DNA of 64,000 bases from Cordylochernes scorpioides. Lineage: Eukaryota; Arthropoda; Arachnida; Pseudoscorpiones; Chernetidae. The first letter of the stretch is position 1, and the number at the start of each line of letters is the position of its first letter. This document shows positions 30,557-41,135 of the stretch, one piece after another. Location: positions 71,823,020 through 71,887,019 of the forward strand of contig CP092871.1 in the NCBI GenBank assembly GCA_030710605.1, written 5' to 3'. Made by a program: the position numbers and the translations under genes. The notes below the pieces were generated by a model. The model was given only the letters and a program-made list of their open reading frames with translations, had not been told where the DNA came from and made no database searches.

Positions 30557-31966
30557 CACTGCGTGACATTGAAAATGGAACACCAAGAAATAGTGGCCAG
30601 AAAATTATGCAAATTTCAGGGTAGACGCGCCTAACCGAGTTATGCAAATGATGTAAAATACGCAGCACTCGTGCACACATGGAGTAAGATATAAGGGAAG
30701 GAACTTGCAGAAAGGACAGTATTCGTGTCGTTATTTCTTCAAGGAAAATCATTGTAGAAATTTTGTTCTTGTGTCAAAAGACACGTGTAATAACAGAGAA
30801 TGCCAGGTCATCGTAAACGGAGGCAGTTCAAGCAGACAGACGCTTTTACGAGGGGCATGGTGATCGGACTGAAAAGGGCAGGTTGGTCCAATCGCAGCTG
30901 ATACACACCTTGGTGCGTCCACGGTGCACCGACTGTGGAGAAGATGGTTGGAACAACGAAATGTGGCAATTTATAGTAATGTCGGTGCAACCAGAGTGAC
31001 GTTAGCACGTGTGGATCGGCGTATTCTTCGACAAGCAGTGGCGGCCCCAAAAGCCACTTGTACCGCCATCCTGCAACATGTGCAAGACACCCTAGATCAT
31101 TCCATCTCGACCAGAACCATTTCCCGTCGATTGGTTGCTAATGGCTTGCACTCATGCCGTCCGCTAAGAAGACTGCCATTGACCCCACCGAATAGGCGCC
31201 AACGTTTGGAATGGTGCCGGGCTAGATCGACGTGGATGACGGAATGGCACAGGGTCGTGTTCTCATATGAGTCGCATTTCTGCTTGTCCAGTGATAGTCG
31301 CCGTGTACCGTGTGGCGTCGACGTGGAGAAAGGTCCAATCCGGCAGCAATTGTGGAACGCCCCACCGTGCGACAACGTGGAATCATGGTTTGGGGCGCAA
31401 TCGCGTATGATTCCAGGTCACCTTTACTTCGTATTCAGGGCACTATGACGGCCCAACGATACGTTGATGATGTGCTGCGACCGGTGACACCCCCCTACCT
31501 TTAGGGGGTACCCAATGCCCTTTATCAGCAGGATAACGCCCGACCGCACACTGCTCGCATTAGCCAACAAGCTCTGCAAGATGTACAGATGCTTCCCTGG
31601 CCACCGTACTCTCCTGATCTCTCACCAATCGAGCACGTCTGGGACATCATTGGACGCCGTTTGCATGCCTTGCCACAGCCGCGTTCAGAAGACGAACTGT
31701 GGCAAATGGTTGAGAGGGAATGGAGAGCCATCCCTCAGGACGCCATCCGTACTCTGATTGACTCTCTACCTAGACGTGTTGCTGCGTACATCGCCGTCCG
31801 CGGTGGTCCTACTTGCTACTAAGCCGACGCCGTTCTCGCTCTGTATTATGACTATCATTTTGAAATAAAGATCACTTATTGTTCGTCCCTGTCTCTCTCT
31901 GTCTGCCGAGTTTCATCACTTTCTGGCCACTATTTCTTGGTGTCCCATTTTCAATGTCACGCAGTG
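30557..31966 (+). mobile_element. Tc1-like DNA transposon with intact ends
   Basis: The 47-bp inverted ends (30557-30603 and 31920-31966, starting CACTGCGTGACATTG) differ at one position and are flanked by TA on both sides. The 1410-bp size is typical of Tc1 elements. The transposase inside is broken, so it could move only if supplied in trans. Confidence 0.92.
30800..31822 (+). pseudogene. Tc1-like transposase, inactivated
   Basis: The product would bind the inverted ends and cut and paste the element through a DDE fold. ATG at 30800 opens MPGHRKRRQFKQTDAFTRGM. After about 32 residues the frame is lost (near 30890), and the main part continues in a second frame (LWRRWLEQRNVAI to HRVVFSYES). 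A further shift near 31310 leads to GERSNPAAIVERPT, and a TAG at about 31503 interrupts before YQQDNARPH and SPDLSPIEHVWD. The second and third acidic residues are kept, but the first catalytic Asp of the usual FSDES motif is Tyr (FSYES). The copy is therefore dead by several independent lesions. Confidence 0.9.
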
Positions 31967-31968
31967 TA

Positions 31969-32779
31969 TATTGTACTTCACGAGATCTGCTTCTTCATCT
32001 TTTAATAAGTAACAAATGATTCTGCATCTCACAACACCTGATTTATTTATTATTTGGAGGCAGGTACACGCACTGAAACAATTAATTGCAAAACAATTTC
32101 CATATTTTTAGATTGAGGCGAACATCAGCAAAAAAATATATTTATACTATGTGTAGGCATATAAATAATAATAAATTTTGATAAAATTATTATTATTGAA
32201 AAGATACTAAATAAGAGAAGCAGAATTTATTTGTGGTAAAAGCTTGAAACTGATTCTAGGAGACTGGCATCCATGGTACATATTCAGTCTATGCTATTCA
32301 GATCTCTGCGAACCATTTCAATGGTCGCAATAGATATCAGATAATGTTGACTTCGCTTAGAATTGTTAAAATCGTAATGATTTTATACTTTTTTCGTTGC
32401 TATTGTCTGTCTTTAAATAAACTATTTCCAGATCTCTACATGTCCAAATATTCGGGCGCCAGTGTCTGCAGAAAAGCAGACCACAAATTTATTCATCTAT
32501 GGCACATGTAGAGACCTAAAGCTATGCCGGCTAGCAATTAATGTTGAAGGGGAAATTAGCCAATCATTTTTGGCTAAACAAATTTTTATTTAGACCAATA
32601 AAATAATCTTTCAATGTACAACAGATATTAAATAAAAATAAAGATACTTAAATATGATATCGCATATATAAGATAAAAAAAGGATTAAAAAACTATATAA
32701 GATTAAAAGGGAGGAGTTTAATATATATATAAATATAAACTTTAAAAAAAAAGAAAAAAAAGGCCTATTATGCCAAAGT
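31969..32779. other. AT-rich intergenic DNA
   Basis: No gene. A short inverted pair (ATCTCTACATGT at 32432 and ACATGTAGAGAC at 32504) is the only structure noted. Confidence 0.45.
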
Positions 32780-32784
32780 CCCAG

Positions 32785-33099
32785 TGTTAAAAGTCGTGAC
32801 ATACAATATGTAAATATCCTTTTTTGAGTGTATGACTAGAGATGTAGATTTTTCTATTGAATGTATAAATTGTTATTATGTAAATTTCCCTTTTGTATAT
32901 AACTGAGCCATGTTGTTGAAATAAAGAGTTTCTGAGTAGAGCGAGAGCTTCTGCGCGTGTAGCCGCTGGTTTCTGTATTCGTTATTTTCCTTCCTGGCTT
33001 GATCACCCAAGGCAGTCCAAACTGATATCAAGACCTTAGGTGAGGGTCTTACTTGTTGGGAGGAGGTTTCTTCAATCTTGACCTCGCGTAATCTCAACA
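32785..33099 (+). repeat. 5' LTR of the minisatellite-bearing element
   Basis: Starts TG, ends CA. Contains an AATAAAG signal around 32919. Differs from the 3' LTR at only a few sites (for example GAGTGTATG versus GAGTTTATG). Confidence 0.92.
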
Positions 33100-33117
33100 T
33101 TTAATGGCGTCCCCGGG

Positions 33118-34075
33118 TGGGCTGCGTGGGCCGGTCTAGCAGAGGAAGAATTAGCCTGCCGAGTAGCAGAGGAAGAATTAGCCTGCCGAGTGCAGAGGAA
33201 GAATTAGCCTGCCGAGTAGCAGAGGAAGAATTAGCCTGCCGAGTGCAGAGGAATAATTAGCCTGCCGAGTGCAGAGGAAGAATTAGCCTGCCGAGTAGCA
33301 GAGGAAGAATTAGCCTGCCGAGTGCAGAGGAAGAATTAGCCTGCCGAGTGCAGAGGAAGAATTAGCCTGCCGAGGTGCAGAGGAAGAATTAGCCTGCCGA
33401 GTGCAGAGGAAGAATTAGCCTGCCGAGGTGCAGAGGAAGAATTAGCCTGCCGAGTGCAGAGGAGGTATTAGCCTGCCGAGTTCAGAGGAAGTATTAGCCT
33501 GCCGAGTGCAGAGGAGGTATTAGCCTGCCGAGTGCAGAGGAAGTATTGGCCTGCCGAGTGCAGAGGAGGTGTTAGCCTGCCGAGGTGCAGAGGAAGAATT
33601 AGCCTGCCGAGTGCAGAGGAAGAGAATTAGCCTGCCGAGGTGCAGAGGAAGAATTAGCCTGCCGAGTGCAGAGGAGGTATTAGTCTGCCGAGTGCAGAGG
33701 AAGTATTAGCCTGCCGAGTGCAGAGGAGGTATTAGCCTGCCGAGTGCAGAGGAAGTATTGGCCTGCCGAGTGCAGAGGAGGTGTTAGCCTGCCGAGTGCA
33801 GAGGAGGAATTAGCCTGCCGAGTAGCAGAGGAACAATTAGCCTGCCGAGTGCAGAGGAAGAATTAGCCTGCCGAGGTGCAGAGGAAGAATTAGCCTGCCG
33901 AGTGCAGAGGAGGTATTAGCCTGCCGAATGCAGAGGAAGTATTAGCCTGCCGAGTGCAGAGGAGGTATTAGCCTGCCGAGTGCAGAGGAAGTATTGGCCT
34001 GCCGAGTGCAGAGGAGGTGTTAGCCTGCCGAGTGCAGAGGAGGAATTAGCCTGCCGAGTAGCAGAGGGAGAGTGA
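33118..34075 (+). repeat. 26-bp minisatellite array in LTR element leader
   Basis: Over 30 head-to-tail units of about 26 bp, consensus word GCCTGCCGAGTGCAGAGGAA with variable ends (GAATTA, GTATTA, GTATTG, GTGTTA). Unit variants occur in higher-order blocks near 33420-33600 and 33650-33800 and again at 33900-34050, showing segmental duplication of groups of units. Confidence 0.95.
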
Positions 34076-34081
34076 GAGTCT

Positions 34082-34440
34082 GCGGAGCTCAAAGGAACAG
34101 AAGCTCAAGAAGCTCAAGCTCAAGAAGCAGAAGCTCAGGAGGCTCAAGGGAACAGAAGCTCAAGAAGCTCAAAAAGCTCAAGCTCAAGAAGCAGAAGCTC
34201 AGGAAGCTCAAGGGAACAGAAGCTCAAGAAGCTCAAAAAGCTCAAGCTCAAGAAGCAGAAGCTCAAGAAGCTCAAGAGAACAGAAGCTCAAGAAGCTCAA
34301 AAGGCTCAAGCTCAAGAAGCAGAAGCTCAAGAAGCTCAAGGGAACAGAAGCTCAAGAAGCTCAAGGTTTAAAGGAGCTCGAGAAGCCCTTTGTTAAAGGT
34401 TTAAAGGAGCTCGGGAAGCCCTTTGTTAAAGGTTAAAAAG
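34082..34440 (+). repeat. Second tandem array (GCTCAAGAA units)
   Basis: Repeats of GCTCAAGAAGCTCAAG with GGGAACAGAA inserts, followed by a duplicated block with GAAGCCCTTTGTTAAAGG. The open frame over it is a by-product of the repeat, not a likely protein. Confidence 0.9.
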
Positions 34441-34564
34441 AGCTCAGTGAAGCTCAAGGTTTAAAGGAGCTCAAAGGCAAAGAAGTTGAGGATGCCTACA
34501 AGGTGAAAGGCTACCTACAAGGTAAAAGGATACCTACAGGGTGAAAGGATAACTACAGGGTGAG

Positions 34565-36184
34565 ATGGAGGATGTTAGCAGAAGGCGTAGAGAGGCGATA
34601 AGAGGCGTTTTTACCGAGGTGGTAAATGATATGAATACAGAGTTAAGGAATCCTCTTATTGACAAAAGTGGCATATATGCCAAATTTGATAGATTGGAAG
34701 CTCTCTATTTGGAGCTGGCGGTATTGACCGAACAATACCAGGAAATTTTATTAGCCAAAGCTGAGGCGACTGACGATGAAATTGATAAAGAATTTGAGGA
34801 GTGTGAAGTCTACATCACGGAAAGATATTATTTAAAGGCCAGAATTCGCGAAATGCGTGAGCAGGATAGGGATGCTCAGGCCAAGACTTCTCAAATTCCA
34901 CCAGGGGCGTCTAGTACCTCTCCGAATTCAGATATCGATAATCAGAAAGTTATCAAACTTCAGAATACTTCTACGTCTCTATCGAAAAGCCTGGAAGAGT
35001 CCGTGAAAAATGAAATTGAAGGCGTGGAAAAAGAGGATTCAGTAAAAACTGCTAGAACTACGGATGTGAAGCCTACTCTAGCTAAAGCTAGAATGCTAAA
35101 GGAAGCTTGTTCAGCTCCCTCTATAATAGATATTGAATATGAGGGCAAAAAAGGTGCTGTGAGTGCTATTAAAGAAAAGGAATTGAATGCGGCAGTTAAA
35201 TGCAATAAAGTGAAGGATTCTGAAACTGCAGTTGATAGCTATGTAGGTGTGAGGGAAGCTGAGGCTAAAGACAAAGCAAATGAAGCGGAAGCAAAACCCG
35301 ATAAAGTGAATTCTAAAGATGGAGATAAGGGAGATCAAGTGGGGGAATCTGAAGCGAATCCTAAGGACGAAGGAATAAAGGATTTTGAAGATGAGCCTAA
35401 GGGCGACGGAGTGGGGGATTCTGAAGATGAGCCTAAGGGCGACGGAGTAAAGGACTTTGAAGATGAGCCTAAGGGCGACGGAGTAAATGATGCTGAAGCA
35501 AGACCAACTGGAGATACAGAATCTAAAATAAAGAATAAGGGAGATCTACAAAAACTTAAGGGCAACCCAGGGGATTGGCTCTCAAGGTGGGGGCAATTTG
35601 GTAGAAATAATGCCAATGAAAAATATGAAGAGGCAAATTTAAATGATAAGGAAGATTCGGAAGCTGAAACCAAGGGTAATGGAGTAAAGGATTCTGGAAC
35701 GGCAATTAAAGGCTATGAATCGGTGAACAATTCTAAAGCAGTAGCTGAGGGTACTGAATCAAAGGTGGAAGAAAAACTAGATGCAGAACAGGGTACTGAT
35801 TCAAAGGTAGAAGAAAAGCTAGATGTAGAACAAGGTACTGATTCAAGGGTGGAAGAAAACCTAGATGCAGAACAAGGTACTGAATCAAGGATAGAGGAAG
35901 GGATTATTGATCCAAAAGATTGGTTTAGGAGTGAGTCCAGGGCTACGCCTATACGGCCAGTATGTGACGGCGCTTCCTGTCGAGGACGCAGCGGACTATC
36001 CTTGAGGCGATATTTAAAAAAGAGACCCATTCTACTGAGGAGAATCCCGGAAATAGGGATAAAACTTCGGAAAAATAAGTACGGAGTTTTGGCCGACATG
36101 GGGAGATATTTCCAGGTAATGGCCATCAAGGGAAATGATTGGGACTACCTCCGATTTCTTTGGAGGAAGAAGATGGACGCTTAA
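34565..36184 (+). CDS. Gag/RT-fragment fusion ORF of non-autonomous element
   Basis: Single 539-residue frame from ATG. Residues 1-110 (RRREAIRGVFTEVVND to YLKARIREM) form an acidic coiled coil like the N-terminus of BEL/Pao gag. The middle is strongly acidic with two internal repeats: EDEPKGDGV units (about 277-315) and EQGTDSKVEEKLD units (about 400-440). The end, from about 455, looks like RT: IRPVCDGASCRGRSGLSL resembles the BEL RT entry motif IRPVF(D/N)ASA, and KNKYGVLADMGRYFQV with DWDYLRFLW resembles the 'ADIxxxF.Q....DxxxLRFLW' stretch. Catalytic Asp context is altered and all later RT motifs are missing. No zinc knuckle. The frame has stayed open, so it may be expressed, perhaps as an RNA-packaging protein. 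That role is inference. Confidence 0.8.
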   Translation: MEDVSRRRREAIRGVFTEVVNDMNTELRNPLIDKSGIYAKFDRLEALYLELAVLTEQYQEILLAKAEATDDEIDKEFEECEVYITERYYLKARIREMREQDRDAQAKTSQIPPGASSTSPNSDIDNQKVIKLQNTSTSLSKSLEESVKNEIEGVEKEDSVKTARTTDVKPTLAKARMLKEACSAPSIIDIEYEGKKGAVSAIKEKELNAAVKCNKVKDSETAVDSYVGVREAEAKDKANEAEAKPDKVNSKDGDKGDQVGESEANPKDEGIKDFEDEPKGDGVGDSEDEPKGDGVKDFEDEPKGDGVNDAEARPTGDTESKIKNKGDLQKLKGNPGDWLSRWGQFGRNNANEKYEEANLNDKEDSEAETKGNGVKDSGTAIKGYESVNNSKAVAEGTESKVEEKLDAEQGTDSKVEEKLDVEQGTDSRVEENLDAEQGTESRIEEGIIDPKDWFRSESRATPIRPVCDGASCRGRSGLSLRRYLKKRPILLRRIPEIGIKLRKNKYGVLADMGRYFQVMAIKGNDWDYLRFLWRKKMDA

Positions 36185-36267
36185 GGGGCAACCTCCGGTG
36201 GTGTGTATGGAGAGGGTGCCGCAGTATGCCGGATTTTTTCTTTTTACAAAAAAGAAGGGTGGGGGTG

Positions 36268-36582
36268 TGTTAAAAGTCGTGACATACAATATGTAAATAT
36301 CCTTTTTTGAGTTTATGACTAGAGATGTAGATTTTTCTATTGAATGTATAAATTGTTATTATGTAAATTTCCCTTTTGTATATAACTGAGCCATGTTGTT
36401 GAAATAAAGAGTTTCTGAGTAGAGCGAGAGCTTCTGCGCGTGTAGCCGCTGGTTTCTGTCTTCGTTATTTTCCTTCCTGGCTTGATCACCCAAGGCAGTC
36501 CAAACTGATATCAAGACCTTAGGTGAGGGTCTTACTTGTTGGGAGGAGGTTTCTTCAATCTTGACCTCGCGTAATCTCAACA
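36268..36582 (+). repeat. 3' LTR of the minisatellite-bearing element
   Basis: Matches 32785-33099. Followed by CCCAG target duplication. Confidence 0.92.
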
Positions 36583-36587
36583 CCCAG

Positions 36588-37330
36588 ATTATCCCCACCT
36601 ACCTTGGGATACAGCCACCCAAGTCCATGATTCGAAAAAGGGCGGCTAAGGCCGCAGTCAGCGGCCTTAGCTCTCCGCAGCTCCAAGTCTTTAGCTTCTC
36701 AGGAAGAAAAAAAATCAAACTCTTGCTTAAAAAAATGTAAATATCCCGCTTCCTTGCCCCAGTGTTGCTGGACTCACCCCCCCCCCCAAGGCTATCATCA
36801 CCCTTCTTTCTGTGAAAATAAAAATAAAAAAGGTATCTTTAAAAATAATAAAAATAAATTTAATATAAAAATTATTAAAGAAAAATTCACAAAAATGAAT
36901 AAATAAAAAATACGAAAATATTGAATTAAAAAAATAATTTTAAAAATATAATTAATATTGTTGATTCTGGGAATCTCTTGGGAAAGGTTCAGGGCTCGTG
37001 GTGGAGCTGGTGTTCTGCATGAAGATGGTGATTATAACACCCACCATGAGCTTGTGGCTTGCCCATAGGCATGCTGGAGTCTGGCTTGATACTGGTGGAG
37101 TCAGGTCAAGCACCATAGGTCGGTGGCTTGACTACAGGGAAGGGGCGTCTGAGTCCATCTTGGACTAGCTTGGTAGGGCCAGGTCATCCACCATAGGTCA
37201 GGTGGCTTGACCATAGGAAGGGGATCTCAGTCTCTGGCTAAAGGTGGCTTCAGGCTCCATCTCGACACCTCGCAATCACCAGAGGTTTGTGGCTTAGATG
37301 GACAAAGGTGGGATATGGTTAGGTTAGGTG
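36588..37330. other. Intergenic region with hairpin and diffuse repeats
   Basis: 36647-36671 is a 10-bp stem hairpin (CTAAGGCCGC/GCGGCCTTAG, loop AGTCA). A C-run lies at 36778-36787. 37030-37280 holds imperfect direct repeats of a word around GGTGGCTTGACCATAGG. No gene recognised. Confidence 0.5.
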
Positions 37331-37335
37331 GGGTT

Positions 37336-37595
37336 TGATGTATATAGTTGTTTATTTGTTTTGCATATTTTTCATTTATAAATTAATATCATAATTTAGT
37401 CTATGAAAATAAAAATATTGGACCAGTGACGGAAACAAAACAAAAAATATAGTTGGCTTAATGTTATGTAGTTATGATATATAATTGTTTGTGATGATAT
37501 ATAATTAAATGTGATGTTTATGTAATTTTGATCTTAATTGAATAAAATATATAAAGTTTAAATGTGTTTTAAATTTTAATGACAAGCACAAAACA
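37336..37595 (+). repeat. Gypsy 5' LTR
   Basis: 260 bp, TG...CA. It contains an extra stretch of about 72 bp after TGTATATAG that the 3' LTR lacks. Confidence 0.85.
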
Positions 37596-37668
37596 ACTGG
37601 CGACGAGGAAAAGCGAATTTTGTAAAGAACAAAGAAATTGATTTGGGAGAAGAAATTATACTTCAAAT

Positions 37669-38847
37669 ATGTCTTCAGGTACGTTTGAGAAATTTGATGA
37701 GAATTTAGAAAATGTGGAAAATTATATATATCGCTTAAAACAATTTATGTTAATTTCTAAAACAAAGGAAGATTTTAAGACGCCATTTCTTATTTCAAGT
37801 ATAGGCCCTAAATATTTTAGTATCTTGCGAAATTTAGTTTTTCCAGAGGAAGTTGCTCAAGTTCCTTTTGATAAATTATGTATGATCTTATTAAAACATT
37901 TTAATCCAAAAACTAATATAATATATGAAAGATTCATATTTCAGAAAATGGATCAAAAGTCTGGAGAAACTATTTCTAAATATATGATACGCCTAAAAGA
38001 CCAAGCTCAAAAGTGTTCTTTTGGAGATTTTTTACAAGAATCCTTACGTGACAGATTTGTTGCTGGCATCATTGATTCATCTACCCAAAATAAACTCCTA
38101 CAAGAAGAAAACTTAACTTTTGATGGTGCAGTGGACATAGCTCTGTCTGCGGAATCAGCGGATAATGAGCTACATAATATCAAAGGATCCGAAAATGCCC
38201 ATCAGTCCCCACAGTATCTTCACGCCATTAATAATGCCTGTAAACACTGTGGTAAGACTAACCATCTTCATTATAATTGTTTCTTTAAATCTGCTACTTG
38301 TAGAGTTTGTGGTAAATTAGGTCATATTTCCACAATATGTTATAAAAAAGACAGGTCTGACCATAATTTGCCCATAAATTCTAAACAGAATTTTAATAAA
38401 TTTAAGTCGCACCCTAATGTTAATAATCCTTCAAATTCTCAAAATAGTTTGTCATTGTATAATATAAATTTACATCCTCCTTTGACTGAAACTGTGTATG
38501 TGAATGAGATTGAACTTTTGGCTGAAATTGATACTGGTGCAGCCATTACCACTTTAACTAAATGTGTTTTCTTTAAATATTTTAAAAATATTGAGTTAAA
38601 CAAATGTGATACCATCTTAACAGGCTATAGTGGTTCTAAAATACCTATTTTAGGCAAGGCTAAATTTGAAATAAAATTTAGAAATGTTTCTAGGGTGATT
38701 GATATACTCATAACTGATTTAAATTTCTCTAAATTTCTTTTGGGAAGAGATTTCCTTAGTGTTTTTGATATTTCTTTCAATTCTTTACATAAATTGGACT
38801 CTTTTAATCTAGAGTCACTTATAAATGATTATAAATCCATTTTTTAA
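37669..38847 (+). CDS. Gypsy gag-protease polyprotein, 5' part
   Basis: A 392-residue frame from ATG. Capsid-like gag (about 1-175), two CCHC knuckles (CKHCGKTNHLHYNC, CRVCGKLGHISTIC; about 195-225) that bind element RNA, and a retropepsin domain with AEIDTGAAITTL (about 285). The frame ends at TAA (38845-38847). The next 42 bases and the RT continue in the same frame, so the stop is a single in-frame codon between protease and RT, either a mutation or a suppressible stop. No LTR-envelope gene is present. Confidence 0.85.
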   Translation: MSSGTFEKFDENLENVENYIYRLKQFMLISKTKEDFKTPFLISSIGPKYFSILRNLVFPEEVAQVPFDKLCMILLKHFNPKTNIIYERFIFQKMDQKSGETISKYMIRLKDQAQKCSFGDFLQESLRDRFVAGIIDSSTQNKLLQEENLTFDGAVDIALSAESADNELHNIKGSENAHQSPQYLHAINNACKHCGKTNHLHYNCFFKSATCRVCGKLGHISTICYKKDRSDHNLPINSKQNFNKFKSHPNVNNPSNSQNSLSLYNINLHPPLTETVYVNEIELLAEIDTGAAITTLTKCVFFKYFKNIELNKCDTILTGYSGSKIPILGKAKFEIKFRNVSRVIDILITDLNFSKFLLGRDFLSVFDISFNSLHKLDSFNLESLINDYKSIF

Positions 38848-39270
38848 TACAAATCTGGCCCTATTAAAGGTATCAAATGCCATCTTGATGTGAAGGCTGA
38901 CTTTATCCCAAAATTTTACAAATTCAGACAAGTTCCTTTTGCCTTAAAACAACTGGTGGAAGATGAAATTGATAAATTGGTTGATTTAAATATTTTGTCT
39001 CCTATAGATAGAAGTGATTGTGCTTCTCCACTTGTTTGTGTTGCAAAACCAGATGGCCAAATTAGACTTTGCGCTGATTTTAAAAAGAGTTTAAATCCTT
39101 ACTTAGAGGATGTTAAATATCCTATCACTAACATTGATTCAGTCTTAAGTAATTTTCAAGGAAAGAAATTATTTACTAAATTAGATTTGTCAAAGGCTTA
39201 CCATCAAATTGAGATGGATGATATTTCAAAAAAGTATTTGGTTGTCTCCACTCACAAAGGTTTATATAAA
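38848..39270 (+). pseudogene. Gypsy reverse transcriptase, N-terminal half
   Basis: In frame with gag-protease: VPFALKQLVEDEIDKLVDLN, SPLVCVAKPDGQIRLCADFK and FTKLDLSKAYHQIEM, the classic Gypsy RT fingers/palm with the first catalytic Asp. It is broken at 39271-39272 (TA) by the mariner-like insertion. The remainder is at 52798-53234. Confidence 0.88.
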
Positions 39271-40092
39271 TACAGGGTGATCCAAAAGTCCCGCACAACT
39301 TTAAAAATTGATAACTCCGCGAATATTTGCGCTAGAGCAATGCGGTAAACACCATTGTGTTCAGGATGCAATGGGATTTTTTATGGCAAATAATGAAAAT
39401 TTCGAAATTGATTTTAGTTACAACTTTATTTGCTAGATGGCGCTCTACCAGAATCAGCTATTAAGCGGCCAAATTGTTTGATAAATTGAAAAATATAACT
39501 GAACGACACGTATTTTATCTTTTTTAATACCAGGAAATAACCCAAATAATATCAAATGATAAATTAATAAAACACCATTACGCCAAAAGTTAGAAGAAAT
39601 GGTTAACGATTTTTAAATACAATCTGAGATATGTAAAATAGGTATATGCAAATTAAAACATGTAGCAAAAAATATTTATATTTTAGATGGAGTTTTGTGA
39701 AATAGAATGAATGTTTGAAAATAACTACTGATATCAATACACGATTTTTGAAATGTTAATATAGTACCAAAAATTATGATGGCACTACTAATAGGATTTC
39801 GTGCTATAAGGAATGTATAGTTTCTTGACTAATTGGCGACACTTGATTATTTAACTGGATATTTGTCATGATACAAAGATGAAATATAGAGGGGAGTGCC
39901 AAAATATATTTGTCGTACTTTATTCCAAATAGCCTATGGGTTTGTCAAATGTTATCATTGTTTATTATACTGTACATAATTTTGAAAATGTATCCCCTCA
40001 AAAAAAAAATCATTTTTAAATCGACCTTTTGCGTTGAAAAACGTGGTAGCAAAATCATTTTGTATTATTTTTTGCACAAAATTTCTAAAGTT

Positions 40093-40119
40093 GGGGGGGG
40101 GGGGGGGGGGGGGGGGGGG
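40093..40119 (+). repeat. G27 homopolymer tract
   Basis: Twenty-seven consecutive G within AT-rich DNA inside the mariner-like element. It could form G-quadruplexes, and its length may be affected by sequencing error. Confidence 0.9.
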
Positions 40120-40330
40120 ATACAGAGAATATTCCTTATGCTATTTTTTCTAATGGGCGAAAAGGGATAAACTAAACATAAGGGTTAAAATTGTGTATAC
40201 CAGTGTTATTCGAGAAGTTATAACACTTTGGCCTGCACGACATAATATAAGATGTGGGCAAATGATTAACAAAAAAATTACTGTTCACAGAAAAAAAAGA
40301 GTCAAGATGTGAGGACAGCATTTATTATTC

Positions 40331-41135
40331 CTATAACCAAAAACAAAGAGCTGCAAAATATAACACATGAGGTAACTGCCTTCTCTCTTGTATTAGGTCA
40401 CAATCCTTGCTCAATGTGGCGCCCTTCATTCTCAAACACCGCCTGCAGACGATAGATGACAGAATGGTCACAATTAAATAGTTGAAATTTATAAAACGTG
40501 CCATCTGATAGAAGCCTTCAACATGGTAAATGTGGAAGGCCGGCATCGATAAACACACGATTTAATGTACCCCCATAACCAAAAATCGCAAGGTGTCAAG
40601 TCTGGTGATCTTGGAGGCGACTGGTATATAAAGTGGCGACTTATCACACGATTTTCACCGAAGGTATCCTTTGGCAATTGTTTGGCACCTCGGGAGATAT
40701 GAGGAGGTCCTCAATCTTTCATGAATGTTATTTCGTTTAGTACTTGTCTGCCCTGCGATATGCAAAACCCTTTTCTCCTAAAAGTTGAAATTAACGTTCC
40801 CCAGTTACAAAAACGGGCTTAAAAGTTCTTCCTTTGATTTTTTCAAAGGAAAATGGTCCAATAATAAAAGAAGATGTGAACCCACACAAAACTGTAACTC
40901 TGGGCTGATAAAGTGGCATTTCTGTAAAATTCCTAGGGTTTTCTGTTACCCAAATGCGGCTGTTTTGAATGTTAAATTCCCCCTTTATATAAAAGTGAGC
41001 ATCATCTGTCCACAGAACATTCGACAGCCAGTTTTCATCAATATCAATTTGCCGGAAAACCCATGCAGCGAATTCTTGACGCATCTCAAAATCGCCAACT
41101 TTCAACTCGTGAAATCTTTGAATTTTGTATGGGTA
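40331..41135 (-). pseudogene. Mariner-like transposase, C-terminal two thirds
   Basis: Minus-strand frames give FEMRQEFAAWVFRQI, VLWTDDAHFYIKGEFNIQN (first catalytic Asp) and RVTVLCGFTSSFIIGP at 41105-40791, then after a decayed stretch FGENRVISRHF and RSPDLTPCDFWLWGYIKS at 40677-40489 (third acidic site). These are cut-and-paste transposase motifs of the mariner/IS630 superfamily. The N-terminal DNA-binding part is missing because a LINE abuts at about 41136. The DNA beyond that LINE holds no transposase remnant. Confidence 0.8.

Larger units (their letters stand above)
32785..36582 (+). mobile_element. Non-autonomous BEL-like LTR element with minisatellite leader
   Basis: 315-bp LTRs (32785-33099, 36268-36582) begin TGTTAAAAGTCG and end AATCTCAACA. 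They are nearly identical and flanked by the exact 5-bp duplication CCCAG (32780-32784, 36583-36587). A possible primer site TGGCGTCCCCGGGTGGGC starts at 33105, and a purine tract AAAAAAGAAGGGTGGGGGTG abuts the 3' LTR. Between them lie a 26-bp minisatellite, a second tandem array and one 539-codon ORF with BEL gag and RT fragments. No protease, RNase H or integrase is present. It must have been mobilised by a complete relative. Confidence 0.9.

Noticed and set aside
30800..31822. Active Tc1 transposase
   Set aside because: Frame breaks, an in-frame TAG and a substituted catalytic Asp.
33118..34075. Possible CRISPR array
   Set aside because: Units are contiguous minisatellite repeats without unique spacers, inside an LTR element in a eukaryotic genome.
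34072..34371. Ser/Arg- and Lys/Leu-rich open frame
   Set aside because: Its codons simply follow the GCTCAAGAA tandem array. No start context or family similarity.
34565..36184. Host gene encoding an acidic repeat protein
   Set aside because: It lies between matching LTRs with target duplications and its ends resemble BEL gag and RT, so it belongs to the mobile element.
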